A DNA stretch of 6,646 nucleotides from the NCBI GenBank assembly GCA_027066265.1, contig JAMOOB010000409.1, positions 1-6,646 of the forward strand, written 5' to 3'. How positions within the stretch are numbered: the stretch's first letter is position 1; the number at the start of each line of letters is the position of its first letter. The notes beneath the pieces were generated by a model. That model saw only the letters and a program-made list of their open reading frames with translations, did no database searches and was not told the DNA's origin. A program made the translations under genes and the position numbers. Shown here piece after piece: positions 1-6,452 of the stretch. Origin of the DNA: Desulfurococcales archaeon. Lineage in GTDB: Archaea; Thermoproteota; Thermoprotei_A; Sulfolobales; Ignisphaeraceae.

Positions 1-962
1 GGTACATGGATAGAAAAACCTTTGCTAGAATCGTTGATGAGATCCGTAGGCTTGGGATTAGGAGGGTAGTGTTTACGGGGTTCGGAGAGCCTACGATTCA
101 TCCAGACTTCCTTGATTTCCTAAAGACGTTGAAAGAGATCGGCGTAGAGATCGTTATCAATACGAACGGTCATACGCTTCGTGACTACGCGAAGCATTTC
201 GTGGATCTAGGCATCGATGAGATCGCTGTTAGCATAGATAGCTTCGACAACGATCGCTATCGCGAGATTCGCGGTAGCGATCTGGGAAACGTTCTGGAGG
301 GTCTAGACCTTGTGAACAAACTTCGTAGAGAACGTGGGGCAAAGAATCCCACGATAAGCGTGTACATGGTTCTCACCAAGAAGAATCTCGTGGATCTAGA
401 TGCTATTCCTAGCTTTGTATCGCGGTACCTAATCTCGAAAGTTGTTGTGACGAACATCGTTCCCCTCAGCGAAGAGATGGAGCGCGAATTCGCTTGCTAC
501 ATCGATCCCGAATGCATCGAAACAGTTGAGAGAGCTCGCGACGAGCTTAGTCGAGTATTCTTCTCGAGCTATACAAGCATCGAGATCGCTTCCACGAGAC
601 CACGGATCGAGAGAAGGTGTCCCTACATCCATAATCAAGCGCTGTTCGTGAGATGGGATGGAGGAGTAGCTCCATGCATGTTCTTCGCTCATAGACTCCG
701 CATATGTTTGAAGAGTGTTGAGCGGAACGTGAACCCCGTAATCCTGGGCAGCATCGATGAGGGTCTGAGTAAGCTATGGCGTTCAAGGTCGTGGATCGAG
801 CTAAGGTTTCGAGTATTCTTCAACCATCTACCTAGCTGCCTAGATTGCGATCTAGCTCCTTACTGCGAACCTACGCAGAGCAACGACTACGATTGCTGGG
901 GTAATTCTCCGACATGCGCCTTCTGTCCATATCTACACAGACTAGCTGTGTGTCCCATCTAG
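1..962 (+). CDS. Radical SAM/SPASM protein, probable tungsten-cofactor oxidoreductase maturase (5' end outside window)
   Basis: The frame is open back to the window edge (first whole codon at 3), so this is the C-terminal part of a radical SAM enzyme. The ATG at 6 is almost certainly internal, because the CX3CX2C motif that holds the SAM-binding [4Fe-4S] cluster is missing while later radical SAM motifs are present: FTGFGEP (residues 23-29 from that Met), NTNG (52-55) and SID (76-78). The C-terminal half has a SPASM-like cysteine set for auxiliary Fe-S clusters: C205-X13-G-X4-C224, then C278-X2-C281-X5-C287, C297 in DCWGN, C304-X2-C307 and C316. From memory, the RWDG..PC block, the DCWGN-PTC stretch and the CP end resemble the family that matures tungsten oxidoreductases (AOR type) in hyperthermophilic archaea. 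Radical SAM/SPASM membership is firm; the tungsten assignment is moderate. A peptide-modifying SPASM enzyme is the main alternative. It ends TAG, 9 bases before the tfx-like gene, which implies cotranscription. Confidence 0.85.
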   Translation, partial: YMDRKTFARIVDEIRRLGIRRVVFTGFGEPTIHPDFLDFLKTLKEIGVEIVINTNGHTLRDYAKHFVDLGIDEIAVSIDSFDNDRYREIRGSDLGNVLEGLDLVNKLRRERGAKNPTISVYMVLTKKNLVDLDAIPSFVSRYLISKVVVTNIVPLSEEMEREFACYIDPECIETVERARDELSRVFFSSYTSIEIASTRPRIERRCPYIHNQALFVRWDGGVAPCMFFAHRLRICLKSVERNVNPVILGSIDEGLSKLWRSRSWIELRFRVFFNHLPSCLDCDLAPYCEPTQSNDYDCWGNSPTCAFCPYLHRLAVCPI

Positions 963-969
963 GGGAGGT
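962..969 (+). promoter_or_regulatory. Shine-Dalgarno site for the Tfx-like gene
   Basis: GGGGAGGT overlaps the last base of the upstream radical SAM stop codon and lies 2 bases before the GTG at 972. It supports GTG as the start: the upstream in-frame codon at 960-962 is a stop, and there is no other ATG, GTG or TTG before the DNA-binding domain begins. The spacing is shorter than usual. The placement indicates translation from a shared mRNA with the preceding gene. Confidence 0.6.
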
Positions 970-971
970 AC

Positions 972-1406
972 GTGGTTAGAAAGATCGAGGGTACGTTCTT
1001 TACCGAGCGCCAGCTCGAAATCCTTAAGCTTAGAGCTAACGGTCTCAGCATCGACGAGATCTCTAGGAAGCTAGGTATCTCGAAGGCTGACGTATGCGCG
1101 ATCCTTAGGAAGGTAGAGGATATCGTGGAACGTGCACGTAGAACGCTGAAGCTCTACGCAGAGATCGTCGGTGGCCGAACCCTTGTGATAGCTCCCGGAA
1201 CATCGTTGGAGGAAGCGGTTCGAATGATCTTCGTGGAAGCGGATCTCTTCGGAGTCAAGCTCTCGATGAGTAGCGCCAAGCTATTGATAGAACTCGTACG
1301 TTCTGCGAGTAGCTGCATTGATTTCGAGGAAGCTCGTACGAAGTGTACGATAGTTGTTGAGATTCGTAGAGATGGTTCGCTAACGATCTCTGCATCTCGT
1401 ACCTAG
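972..1406 (+). CDS. Tfx-family DNA-binding transcriptional regulator
   Basis: This 144-residue protein begins with GTG. Residues 8-60 form a sigma-70 region 4/LuxR-like helix-turn-helix: TERQLEILKLRANGLS, then DEISRKLGISKADVC (second and recognition helices), then a helix rich in Arg and Glu ending near LKLY. Residues 66-144 form a mixed alpha/beta C-terminal domain, with TLVIAPGTSLEEA and a long helix at about 98-113. Length and architecture match the archaeal Tfx family. The named member, from Methanothermobacter, binds DNA downstream of the promoter of the fmd operon, which encodes molybdenum formylmethanofuran dehydrogenase. The ligand and targets here cannot be read from sequence. The gene sits 9 bases behind, and in the same reading frame as, the radical SAM maturase, so the pair is probably one operon. 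This makes a role in controlling a metal-cofactor enzyme or the maturase itself attractive, but that is inference. It ends TAG, with the next promoter following closely. Confidence 0.82.
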   Translation: MVRKIEGTFFTERQLEILKLRANGLSIDEISRKLGISKADVCAILRKVEDIVERARRTLKLYAEIVGGRTLVIAPGTSLEEAVRMIFVEADLFGVKLSMSSAKLLIELVRSASSCIDFEEARTKCTIVVEIRRDGSLTISASRT

Positions 1407-1415
1407 CTCCATAGC

Positions 1416-1430
1416 CAAAGACTTTTATCT
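1416..1430 (+). promoter_or_regulatory. BRE/TATA promoter of the SDH-family protease gene
   Basis: CAAAG followed by A and CTTTTATCT reads as an archaeal purine-rich BRE plus TATA element. About 26 bases downstream of the TATA centre (near 1425) predicts transcription start at about 1450-1453, a few bases before the ATG at 1461. The same CAAAG/CTTTTATCT core occurs before alba at 6090-6103, which strengthens the call. It lies in the 24-bp gap between the Tfx-like gene and the longest possible ORF of the protease. Confidence 0.7.
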
Positions 1431-1460
1431 ATGGATAACCCTAGAGGTGTAGGGCTACCC

Positions 1461-2366
1461 ATGGTCTTCGACTACGTTGCGCAGCAGGTGGGTCTCTTCG
1501 ACATAGTATTCATGCTGTTCTTCCTATGGCTCTTCACAACGTTCCTAGCACCACAGATGAGATACCGTGCGCTGATCAATGCTAGGATGTCTCTGATAAG
1601 AAGGTTGGAAGAGAAGCTGGGTGCCAAAGTCATAACCATGATCCATAGGCAGGAAAGGATAACTCTATTCGGCATCCCGATCAAGAGGTTCATAACGATC
1701 GAGGATAGCGAAGCCGTTCTACGAGCAATAAGATCCACGCCTCCCGACGTACCCATAGCACTGATTCTCCATACACCCGGAGGGCTAGCCATAGCAGCTT
1801 CGCAGATCGCTCGCGCACTGAAGAAGCATCCAGCTAAGAAGATCGTGATAGTGCCTCACTACGCAATGAGTGGAGGTACGTTGATAGCGTTGGCAGCCGA
1901 CGAGATTTGGATGGATAGCAACGCCGTTCTAGGTCCTCTAGATCCACAGCTAGTCCTCGGTGATCGAACGATACCAGCACCCTCGATACTGAAGGTGATC
2001 GAGGTCAAGGGAGAGAAGAATGTTAGCGATGAAACTCTCGTGCTCGCCGACATAGCTAGGAAAGCGATCGAGCAGATGAAGAAGCTAGTCATCGAACTCG
2101 TAGAGGACAAGGTAGGTCCCGAGAAAGCTAAGATCATTGCCGAGGAGCTTGTATCGGGTAAGTACACGCATGACTACCCCATAACGGTGGAAGAACTAAA
2201 GAGATTGGGGTTACCGGTAAGGGAAGAGCTTCCCGAGGAAGTCTACGAATTGATGGAGCTCTACCCGCAGGAACCACCGATAAGACCAAGCGTTGAGTAC
2301 ATACCTACCATACCTCGTCGATTCCAGCAGCAACAACATCAAGCACCAGCTCCTATAAAGAGGTAG
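1461..2366 (+). CDS. SDH-family Clp-fold serine protease, membrane-anchored (former DUF114)
   Basis: This is a 301-residue archaeal member of the family Pfam calls SDH_protease (serine dehydrogenase proteinase), distantly related to ClpP and SppA. An N-terminal hydrophobic segment (about residues 12-30, LFDIVFMLFFLWLFTTFLA) should anchor it in the membrane. The Clp/crotonase-fold core shows HTPGG (104-108) and HYAMSGGT (133-140), with S137 as the likely nucleophile. The family is described as using a Ser-Asp-His triad; D152 or D161 (in MDSNAVLGPLDP) and H237 in THDYPIT are the candidates. The C-terminus is a Pro/Gln-rich, probably disordered tail with QQQQ at 289-292. I chose ATG 1461, not the in-frame ATG 1431, because the TATA box (1422-1430) abuts 1431, so a transcript from it should begin after that codon. 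A GAGGTG at 1444-1449 lies 11 bases before 1461. Substrate is unknown; membrane-protein quality control is a guess. Its stop lies inside the 3' end of reverse gyrase. Confidence 0.88.
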   Translation: MVFDYVAQQVGLFDIVFMLFFLWLFTTFLAPQMRYRALINARMSLIRRLEEKLGAKVITMIHRQERITLFGIPIKRFITIEDSEAVLRAIRSTPPDVPIALILHTPGGLAIAASQIARALKKHPAKKIVIVPHYAMSGGTLIALAADEIWMDSNAVLGPLDPQLVLGDRTIPAPSILKVIEVKGEKNVSDETLVLADIARKAIEQMKKLVIELVEDKVGPEKAKIIAEELVSGKYTHDYPITVEELKRLGLPVREELPEEVYELMELYPQEPPIRPSVEYIPTIPRRFQQQQHQAPAPIKR

Positions 2367-5300
2367 CATCGATGGTTGCGGTAATGAGATCCTCGAGATG
2401 TACGATCCTTGCGCTAACCATGTCGTAGAGCTCGTTGAGTACTAGCACCGCAGGTACCTCTCCACGTTCAACGAGATCCATCTTTTCTTCGAGAACCCTC
2501 GTAACCTCCTCCCCTACCAGATCTGGGAAGTACGTTCTTAGCAATCTACATACCTCGATACCGAGCTTCGTAGGTATCGCAGCCTTCCTCTTCTTGCTGA
2601 GAACTACGTAGCCATGCCTAACGTTGTTCTCTACAGCCTTCGCGTAGGTACTAGGTCTACCGATCCCGCGCTCCTTCATCATCTTCACTAGGTCTGCAAC
2701 CGTGTAGAGCCTTACCTTCGACCCTCTAGCGATCTCTACGCTCTGCGGCTTAACGATATCGCCTTCGCGCAATGCTCCGAGCTCTGGGAATAGCTTAGGT
2801 GGATACAGAGCTGCAAACCCAGGCTCCACGATCCTGGTAGGTACTTCGAGCTCCACGATCTTTCCACCTACGTCCAGCACGAGCTTGGTGAACTCTATGA
2901 CAGCGCTCTTCATCTGACTCGCTAGGAATCTTCGATAGATCAAGTCGTAGAGCTTCAGATGCTGATCACCGATACGCGTAGCGAGCCCTAGATCACCACG
3001 GATAACCGCTTCACGAAGCTCTTCCGCATCCATGGTCGTCGTAGGCCTTATACACTCGTGCGCAGCTTCAACCCTACCACTACCTGAGCTACCACCCCAC
3101 GTACGTGGAACGAATGCGTTCTCCAACCCTTTCCTAGCCAGCGCTTCGCGAGCCAACGCTATGCCTAGACTCGAAACCCTCGTGCTATCCGTTCTATGGT
3201 AAGTAATGAGACCCGATTCGAAGAGTGCTTGCGCCAACGCCATGACTCGCCCAGCAGTCATTCCGAACCGTTTACCAGCTTCGTAGAGCAACTCATCGGT
3301 TGTGAACGGTGGTGGAGGTGGTACTTCCCTAACGCTCTTCTCGATCCTTAGCACAGCTACTCCGCGCTCCATCGCGTTGCGAGCTATATCCTCGGCTTCG
3401 CTTCTCGTAGGAACGAAGATCCTAATCACGTAGTTCCGTAGAGCGATCCTTATGTAGTAGCCTCGATTAGCTCGATACTCCTCGAAACGATCCACAACCC
3501 ACATGAGTACAGGGCTCTGAACCCTACCCGCTCCCAGCCATGGTTTGCCTAGGTATCGCTGTAGCCATAGACTAACCTCGAACCCAATCCATCGATCCGC
3601 TACCCTCCTAACTATCTGTGCCTCTACGCGTCTGATGTCGATATCCCTAGGATTGGAGAGAGCTTCTAGGATTGCACGCTTCGTAATTTCGCGGAACTCG
3701 ATTCTCTTGATATCGTTGTTGAAGGGTTTGAGCAGAGCGTAGATATCGAAAGCGATCTTCTCACCCTCGGTATCGGGATCCGTGGCTACGAAGACGGAGT
3801 CCACCTCCATGGCAATCTTTCTAAGAGCGTTCACTATCTCGTAGCTACAGCGAACCGCTTTCGAACCGCAGAACGGGCATTCCTCGAATACACCAACGAA
3901 CTGCTTACCGCAGTTGCTACACCTAGCTACGTAGTCGTAGATGGGTCTGAACCCCTTATCAAGAACTTCAACTCCGTACACTCCCTGATCTACGACGAGA
4001 TCCGTTACGTGTCCAAGGCTTGGAGCTATGCATAGTACGTAGATTGCGTTGGGTAGAGCAACGATGGTTTCGTATATCGGTACGCTTCCAATGCTTCTCT
4101 TGGCAGGTCTACCGAAGAAGCTAGCTATGGTCCTAGCCTTGGTAGGCGACTCTACGACGAGTAGAGCTGTCCTTATCTTCGAACGAATATCCTCTCCACC
4201 CATGCCACGCCTAGTCTCCTCGGCTCGCTTAGCGTAGTCCGGTAGCTTAGCTGGATCGAACTGCCTGAACTCGATCCCTGCAACGAGTTTCCTAAGCCTC
4301 GTCTCCAACATCTTGACGAGCTCTGGATCGCGTTCGATCACTACGCTGATGCCAAAGGTCTTGATCCCTCCAACGAGTCTCGAACATCTTCCGCTAGCCT
4401 GTATGTAGGTATACGGATCGGGTTTCACGTAGAGTAGCCTACTACCTCTCTTCACGATGAGTGCGTTGCCGAGCGAAAGCCTTCCGATCTTCTCAACGAG
4501 TCGGTAAGCGTAGTCGATAGCTGGTTCGAGGAGCTTCCTCAACTCCTCGAATCTATCCCTAGCATCTTCGGGAACCTTGCTGGGATCGCGAAGCCACGTA
4601 CTCAGAACGAGAAGCATGCTCGGGGTACACCGCTGAACGACTTCGACAACGTTTCGGAGATGATGATCTACGTCGAAACCCATCCTCTTCAACTCTCGTA
4701 GAACTGCATAGAGAATTCGTGGATTGGTGAGTGCATTCCGGAGATCTTTCGCGATACGTGGAACGCCTACGAAGATCACGAACCTCACTCGTTCCGGGAT
4801 ATCGAGTCCTCGAACAAGTATTCCGTAGTAGCTAGCTCGACCAATCAACACATCCACTTCGCCGCGACGGAACTTATCGACAGCTCTAGAACCGCTCTTC
4901 ACAACTTCGAACCTCTTACCGCAGCTCCGAAGCGCTGCTACGATCCTTTCAAGGACTTCGTCGTCGACATCGCTCGAAAGGAACACGATTCCGCTACCCA
5001 TGTAGGTAGCTACGAGCTTGATAACATCCTCGAGCTCGTTCACCGAAGCGTAGAGATCCTCGACATTCCTCCAGTACTCGAGCAACGCACCTCCTTCGAA
5101 ACCAAGCAGTTCGCGGAGAACCAAGCTCTTCAATCCTTTGGCACGTCCCGTAGCAGAGGCTACCACCAACTGCGAGCTTCTTCCAGCGATTCTTCTACGT
5201 AGCTCCGCCTCGAGCTCCATTACCTGGGTTCGCAACTCTTCGAGTTTCTCAGCTTCTCGCGAAAGCTTGGAAGCTAGTAGCCTCTGCCTAAGCTTGACGA

Positions 5301-5985
5301 TGCGGGTAGCGAGCTCGATATCCTCTTCATCGAATCCGAGTAGCTTGAGTACTCGATCGATATTCCTAGACTTCTTCATGAGCGCATCAAGATCGTCGGC
5401 GATGATCAGGTTTATGCGGTGAGTCGATACCTTGTCGAAGTTCCTCGATAGGAATCCCGCCGAGGTTATCAGTATATCGAACTCGCCACGCTCGATCAAC
5501 TCCTTCAATTGCTTCGATTTTCGAGAACTCGAATCGTAGAACAAGATCCTCAGCTTATCAACATCGTAACCACGTCGACGTAGATTCTCTAGGAAGAGCT
5601 CCATACGTTCGTAGAACTGCTTCGCAATCTCCCTCGTAGGCGTTAGTACGTATACCTTCCACCCGTACACGATAGCTCGATAGAGTGCGTATACGGTTAA
5701 CAACGTCGACTTACCAACACCCGTAGGCGCAATCATTGCGAAGCTCTCTCCCGATGTCAGCCTCTTGATCCAGTGAAGCTGGAGAGACCAGGGCCTGCAT
5801 CCCGTAGCGTGTTCGAAGAACGTTGCTAGTTCCTCAACCTCGCGTTTCCATACACCTATTGCGAGCTCTTCAAGCGATGAGCTGGAAGCGCAGTTGCTAC
5901 ACCTACCGAGCTCTACGAGTTCCCTAGCCGATGCCGAACCACTACACAGTGGGCATCCACGTCGGTACACTACGTAGTCTAGCAA
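2353..5985 (-). CDS. rgy: Reverse gyrase
   Basis: This 1210-residue protein is an ATP-dependent topoisomerase that introduces positive supercoils and protects DNA at high temperature. The N-terminal helicase-like half has a zinc finger (C11, C14, C29, C32), a Q-motif (Q69), Walker A APTGVGKST (86-94), DDLD as motif II (197-200), SAT (277-279) and motif VI QASGRCSRL (529-537). A charged helical insert (about 225-268) and a latch-like insert (about 415-510) are present. The C-terminal type IA topoisomerase half starts at VVESPTKA (610-617; E612 in Toprim) and has a second zinc finger (C689, C692, C703, C706), DPDTEGE (736-742), the GLITYHRTDST block with catalytic Y929, and HECIRPT (976-982). 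All key residues and both zinc fingers are intact, and length is normal for the family. The start is TTG at 5985, preceded at 5 bases by a strong GGGAGGT. The stop overlaps the protease gene by 14 bp, and the gene diverges from alba. Confidence 0.98.
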   Translation of the reverse strand: MLDYVVYRRGCPLCSGSASARELVELGRCSNCASSSSLEELAIGVWKREVEELATFFEHATGCRPWSLQLHWIKRLTSGESFAMIAPTGVGKSTLLTVYALYRAIVYGWKVYVLTPTREIAKQFYERMELFLENLRRRGYDVDKLRILFYDSSSRKSKQLKELIERGEFDILITSAGFLSRNFDKVSTHRINLIIADDLDALMKKSRNIDRVLKLLGFDEEDIELATRIVKLRQRLLASKLSREAEKLEELRTQVMELEAELRRRIAGRSSQLVVASATGRAKGLKSLVLRELLGFEGGALLEYWRNVEDLYASVNELEDVIKLVATYMGSGIVFLSSDVDDEVLERIVAALRSCGKRFEVVKSGSRAVDKFRRGEVDVLIGRASYYGILVRGLDIPERVRFVIFVGVPRIAKDLRNALTNPRILYAVLRELKRMGFDVDHHLRNVVEVVQRCTPSMLLVLSTWLRDPSKVPEDARDRFEELRKLLEPAIDYAYRLVEKIGRLSLGNALIVKRGSRLLYVKPDPYTYIQASGRCSRLVGGIKTFGISVVIERDPELVKMLETRLRKLVAGIEFRQFDPAKLPDYAKRAEETRRGMGGEDIRSKIRTALLVVESPTKARTIASFFGRPAKRSIGSVPIYETIVALPNAIYVLCIAPSLGHVTDLVVDQGVYGVEVLDKGFRPIYDYVARCSNCGKQFVGVFEECPFCGSKAVRCSYEIVNALRKIAMEVDSVFVATDPDTEGEKIAFDIYALLKPFNNDIKRIEFREITKRAILEALSNPRDIDIRRVEAQIVRRVADRWIGFEVSLWLQRYLGKPWLGAGRVQSPVLMWVVDRFEEYRANRGYYIRIALRNYVIRIFVPTRSEAEDIARNAMERGVAVLRIEKSVREVPPPPPFTTDELLYEAGKRFGMTAGRVMALAQALFESGLITYHRTDSTRVSSLGIALAREALARKGLENAFVPRTWGGSSGSGRVEAAHECIRPTTTMDAEELREAVIRGDLGLATRIGDQHLKLYDLIYRRFLASQMKSAVIEFTKLVLDVGGKIVELEVPTRIVEPGFAALYPPKLFPELGALREGDIVKPQSVEIARGSKVRLYTVADLVKMMKERGIGRPSTYAKAVENNVRHGYVVLSKKRKAAIPTKLGIEVCRLLRTYFPDLVGEEVTRVLEEKMDLVERGEVPAVLVLNELYDMVSARIVHLEDLITATIDATSL

Positions 5986-5990
5986 ACGCT

Positions 5991-5997
5991 ACCTCCC
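5991..5997 (-). promoter_or_regulatory. Shine-Dalgarno site fixing the TTG start of reverse gyrase
   Basis: On the minus strand GGGAGGT is followed by AGCGT and then TTG at 5985-5983. The 5-base spacing and strong complementarity to the 16S 3' end support the rare TTG as the true start. The GTG at codon 6, about 15 bases further in, lies too far from this site, and no ATG is near. Confidence 0.65.
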
Positions 5998-6024
5998 GAA
6001 AACCAAAACTCGTCGATATCCACG

Positions 6025-6036
6025 ACCTCAAAAGCG
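6025..6036 (-). promoter_or_regulatory. Weak candidate TATA element for reverse gyrase
   Basis: On the minus strand CGCTTTTGAGGT contains a T-rich core resembling the CTTTTATCT boxes of the neighbouring genes, but with GA in place of AT. Its centre near 6030 predicts a transcript start near 6004, giving a leader of about 19 nt that would include the ribosome-binding site at 5991-5997. The geometry fits but the sequence match is poor, so this is tentative. I see no better TATA box between the two divergent genes on this strand. Confidence 0.25.
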
Positions 6037-6089
6037 GTGAGCCGCAACTAGCTCAATGCCTAGACGCTGGTAGAAAGGTCTTTACACAG

Positions 6090-6103
6090 CAAAGCTTTTA
6101 TCT
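6090..6103 (+). promoter_or_regulatory. BRE/TATA promoter of alba
   Basis: CAAAG followed directly by CTTTTATCT gives a BRE plus TATA core almost identical to the one before the protease gene. The TATA centre near 6098 predicts transcription start at about 6124-6126, a leader of about 30 nt with room for the Shine-Dalgarno sequence at 6141-6146. This is consistent with a strong promoter for an abundant chromatin protein. Confidence 0.75.
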
Positions 6104-6121
6104 CTCACCCGCCATAGTGAG
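6104..6121. promoter_or_regulatory. Inverted repeat between TATA box and predicted start of alba
   Basis: CTCAC (6104-6108) and GTGAG (6117-6121) form perfect 5-bp arms around an 8-base spacer. The repeat begins immediately after the TATA element and ends just before the predicted transcription start, where bound protein would block RNA polymerase. A second copy of AGTGAGG lies at 6138-6144, 22 bases after the first at 6116-6122, about two helical turns. It may be an operator, but arms this short can occur by chance. Confidence 0.25.
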
Positions 6122-6140
6122 GCTCGCCAGAGCAACGAGT

Positions 6141-6146
6141 GAGGGG
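6141..6146 (+). promoter_or_regulatory. Shine-Dalgarno site of alba
   Basis: GAGGGG lies 8 bases before the ATG at 6155, within a purine-rich stretch that runs to 6152. It supports the assigned start, which also matches the N-terminus expected for crenarchaeal Alba proteins. Confidence 0.6.
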
Positions 6147-6154
6147 AAGGAGCC

Positions 6155-6448
6155 ATGGCCCAGGCACCCAGTGCAGCCAACGTAGTACTAGTAGGTAAGA
6201 AGCCAGTCATGAACTACGTACTAGCCGTACTAACCCTACTGAACCAGGGCGTGAACGAGGTCGTGGTCAAGGCTAGGGGCAGAGCCATCAGCAAGGCTGT
6301 AGACACCGTAGAGATCGTAAGGAACAGATTCCTACCAGGAAAGATCGATGTGAAGGACATCAAGATCGGTAGCCAGACCATCACCTCGCCGGACGGCAGA
6401 CAGACAAGGGTATCCTTCATCGAGATCGTCATCCAGAAGAAGGAGTAA
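6155..6448 (+). CDS. albA: DNA/RNA-binding chromatin protein Alba
   Basis: At 97 residues this is a typical Alba (Sso10b/Sac10b) protein, an abundant dimeric nucleoid protein that binds DNA without sequence specificity and also binds RNA. After a short flexible N-terminus, NVVLVGKKPVMNYV holds the conserved lysine pair K15-K16, equivalent to K16-K17 of Sulfolobus Alba, where acetylation of K16 lowers DNA affinity. The next blocks, VKARGRAISKAVDTVEIV (37-55 region) and RNRFLPGK (F59 at the dimer-dimer contact position), are nearly invariant, followed by the beta-hairpin with SPDGRQTR that reaches into the DNA groove. Codon use is strongly biased: all Arg codons are AGA/AGG, all Lys are AAG and all Asn are AAC, which suits very high expression. 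It has its own promoter, diverges from reverse gyrase and ends TAA four bases before the convergent neighbour's stop. Confidence 0.98.
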   Translation: MAQAPSAANVVLVGKKPVMNYVLAVLTLLNQGVNEVVVKARGRAISKAVDTVEIVRNRFLPGKIDVKDIKIGSQTITSPDGRQTRVSFIEIVIQKKE

Positions 6449-6452
6449 AGCT

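Noticed and set aside
6..8. ATG at 6 as the true start of the radical SAM protein
   Set aside because: Starting here would remove the essential CX3CX2C cluster motif although the following radical SAM and SPASM motifs are intact, and the frame stays open to the window edge.
1472..2167. Two minus-strand frames of about 100 codons opposite the protease gene
   Set aside because: They are antisense shadows of a conserved gene; their Ser-rich, low-complexity translations follow from the opposite strand's codons.
5986..6154. Small RNA such as a C/D box guide RNA in the reverse gyrase/alba gap
   Set aside because: No C box (RUGAUGA) paired with a D box (CUGA) at suitable spacing is visible on either strand.
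5931..6185. 84-codon plus-strand frame spanning the reverse gyrase start and the alba promoter
   Set aside because: It overlaps the conserved zinc-finger region of reverse gyrase, the alba promoter and the alba start in another frame, has no ribosome-binding site and gives no recognisable protein.
6214..6432. 72-codon minus-strand frame opposite alba
   Set aside because: It lies wholly antisense to the conserved alba gene and has no promoter or ribosome-binding site; the openness follows from alba codon use.
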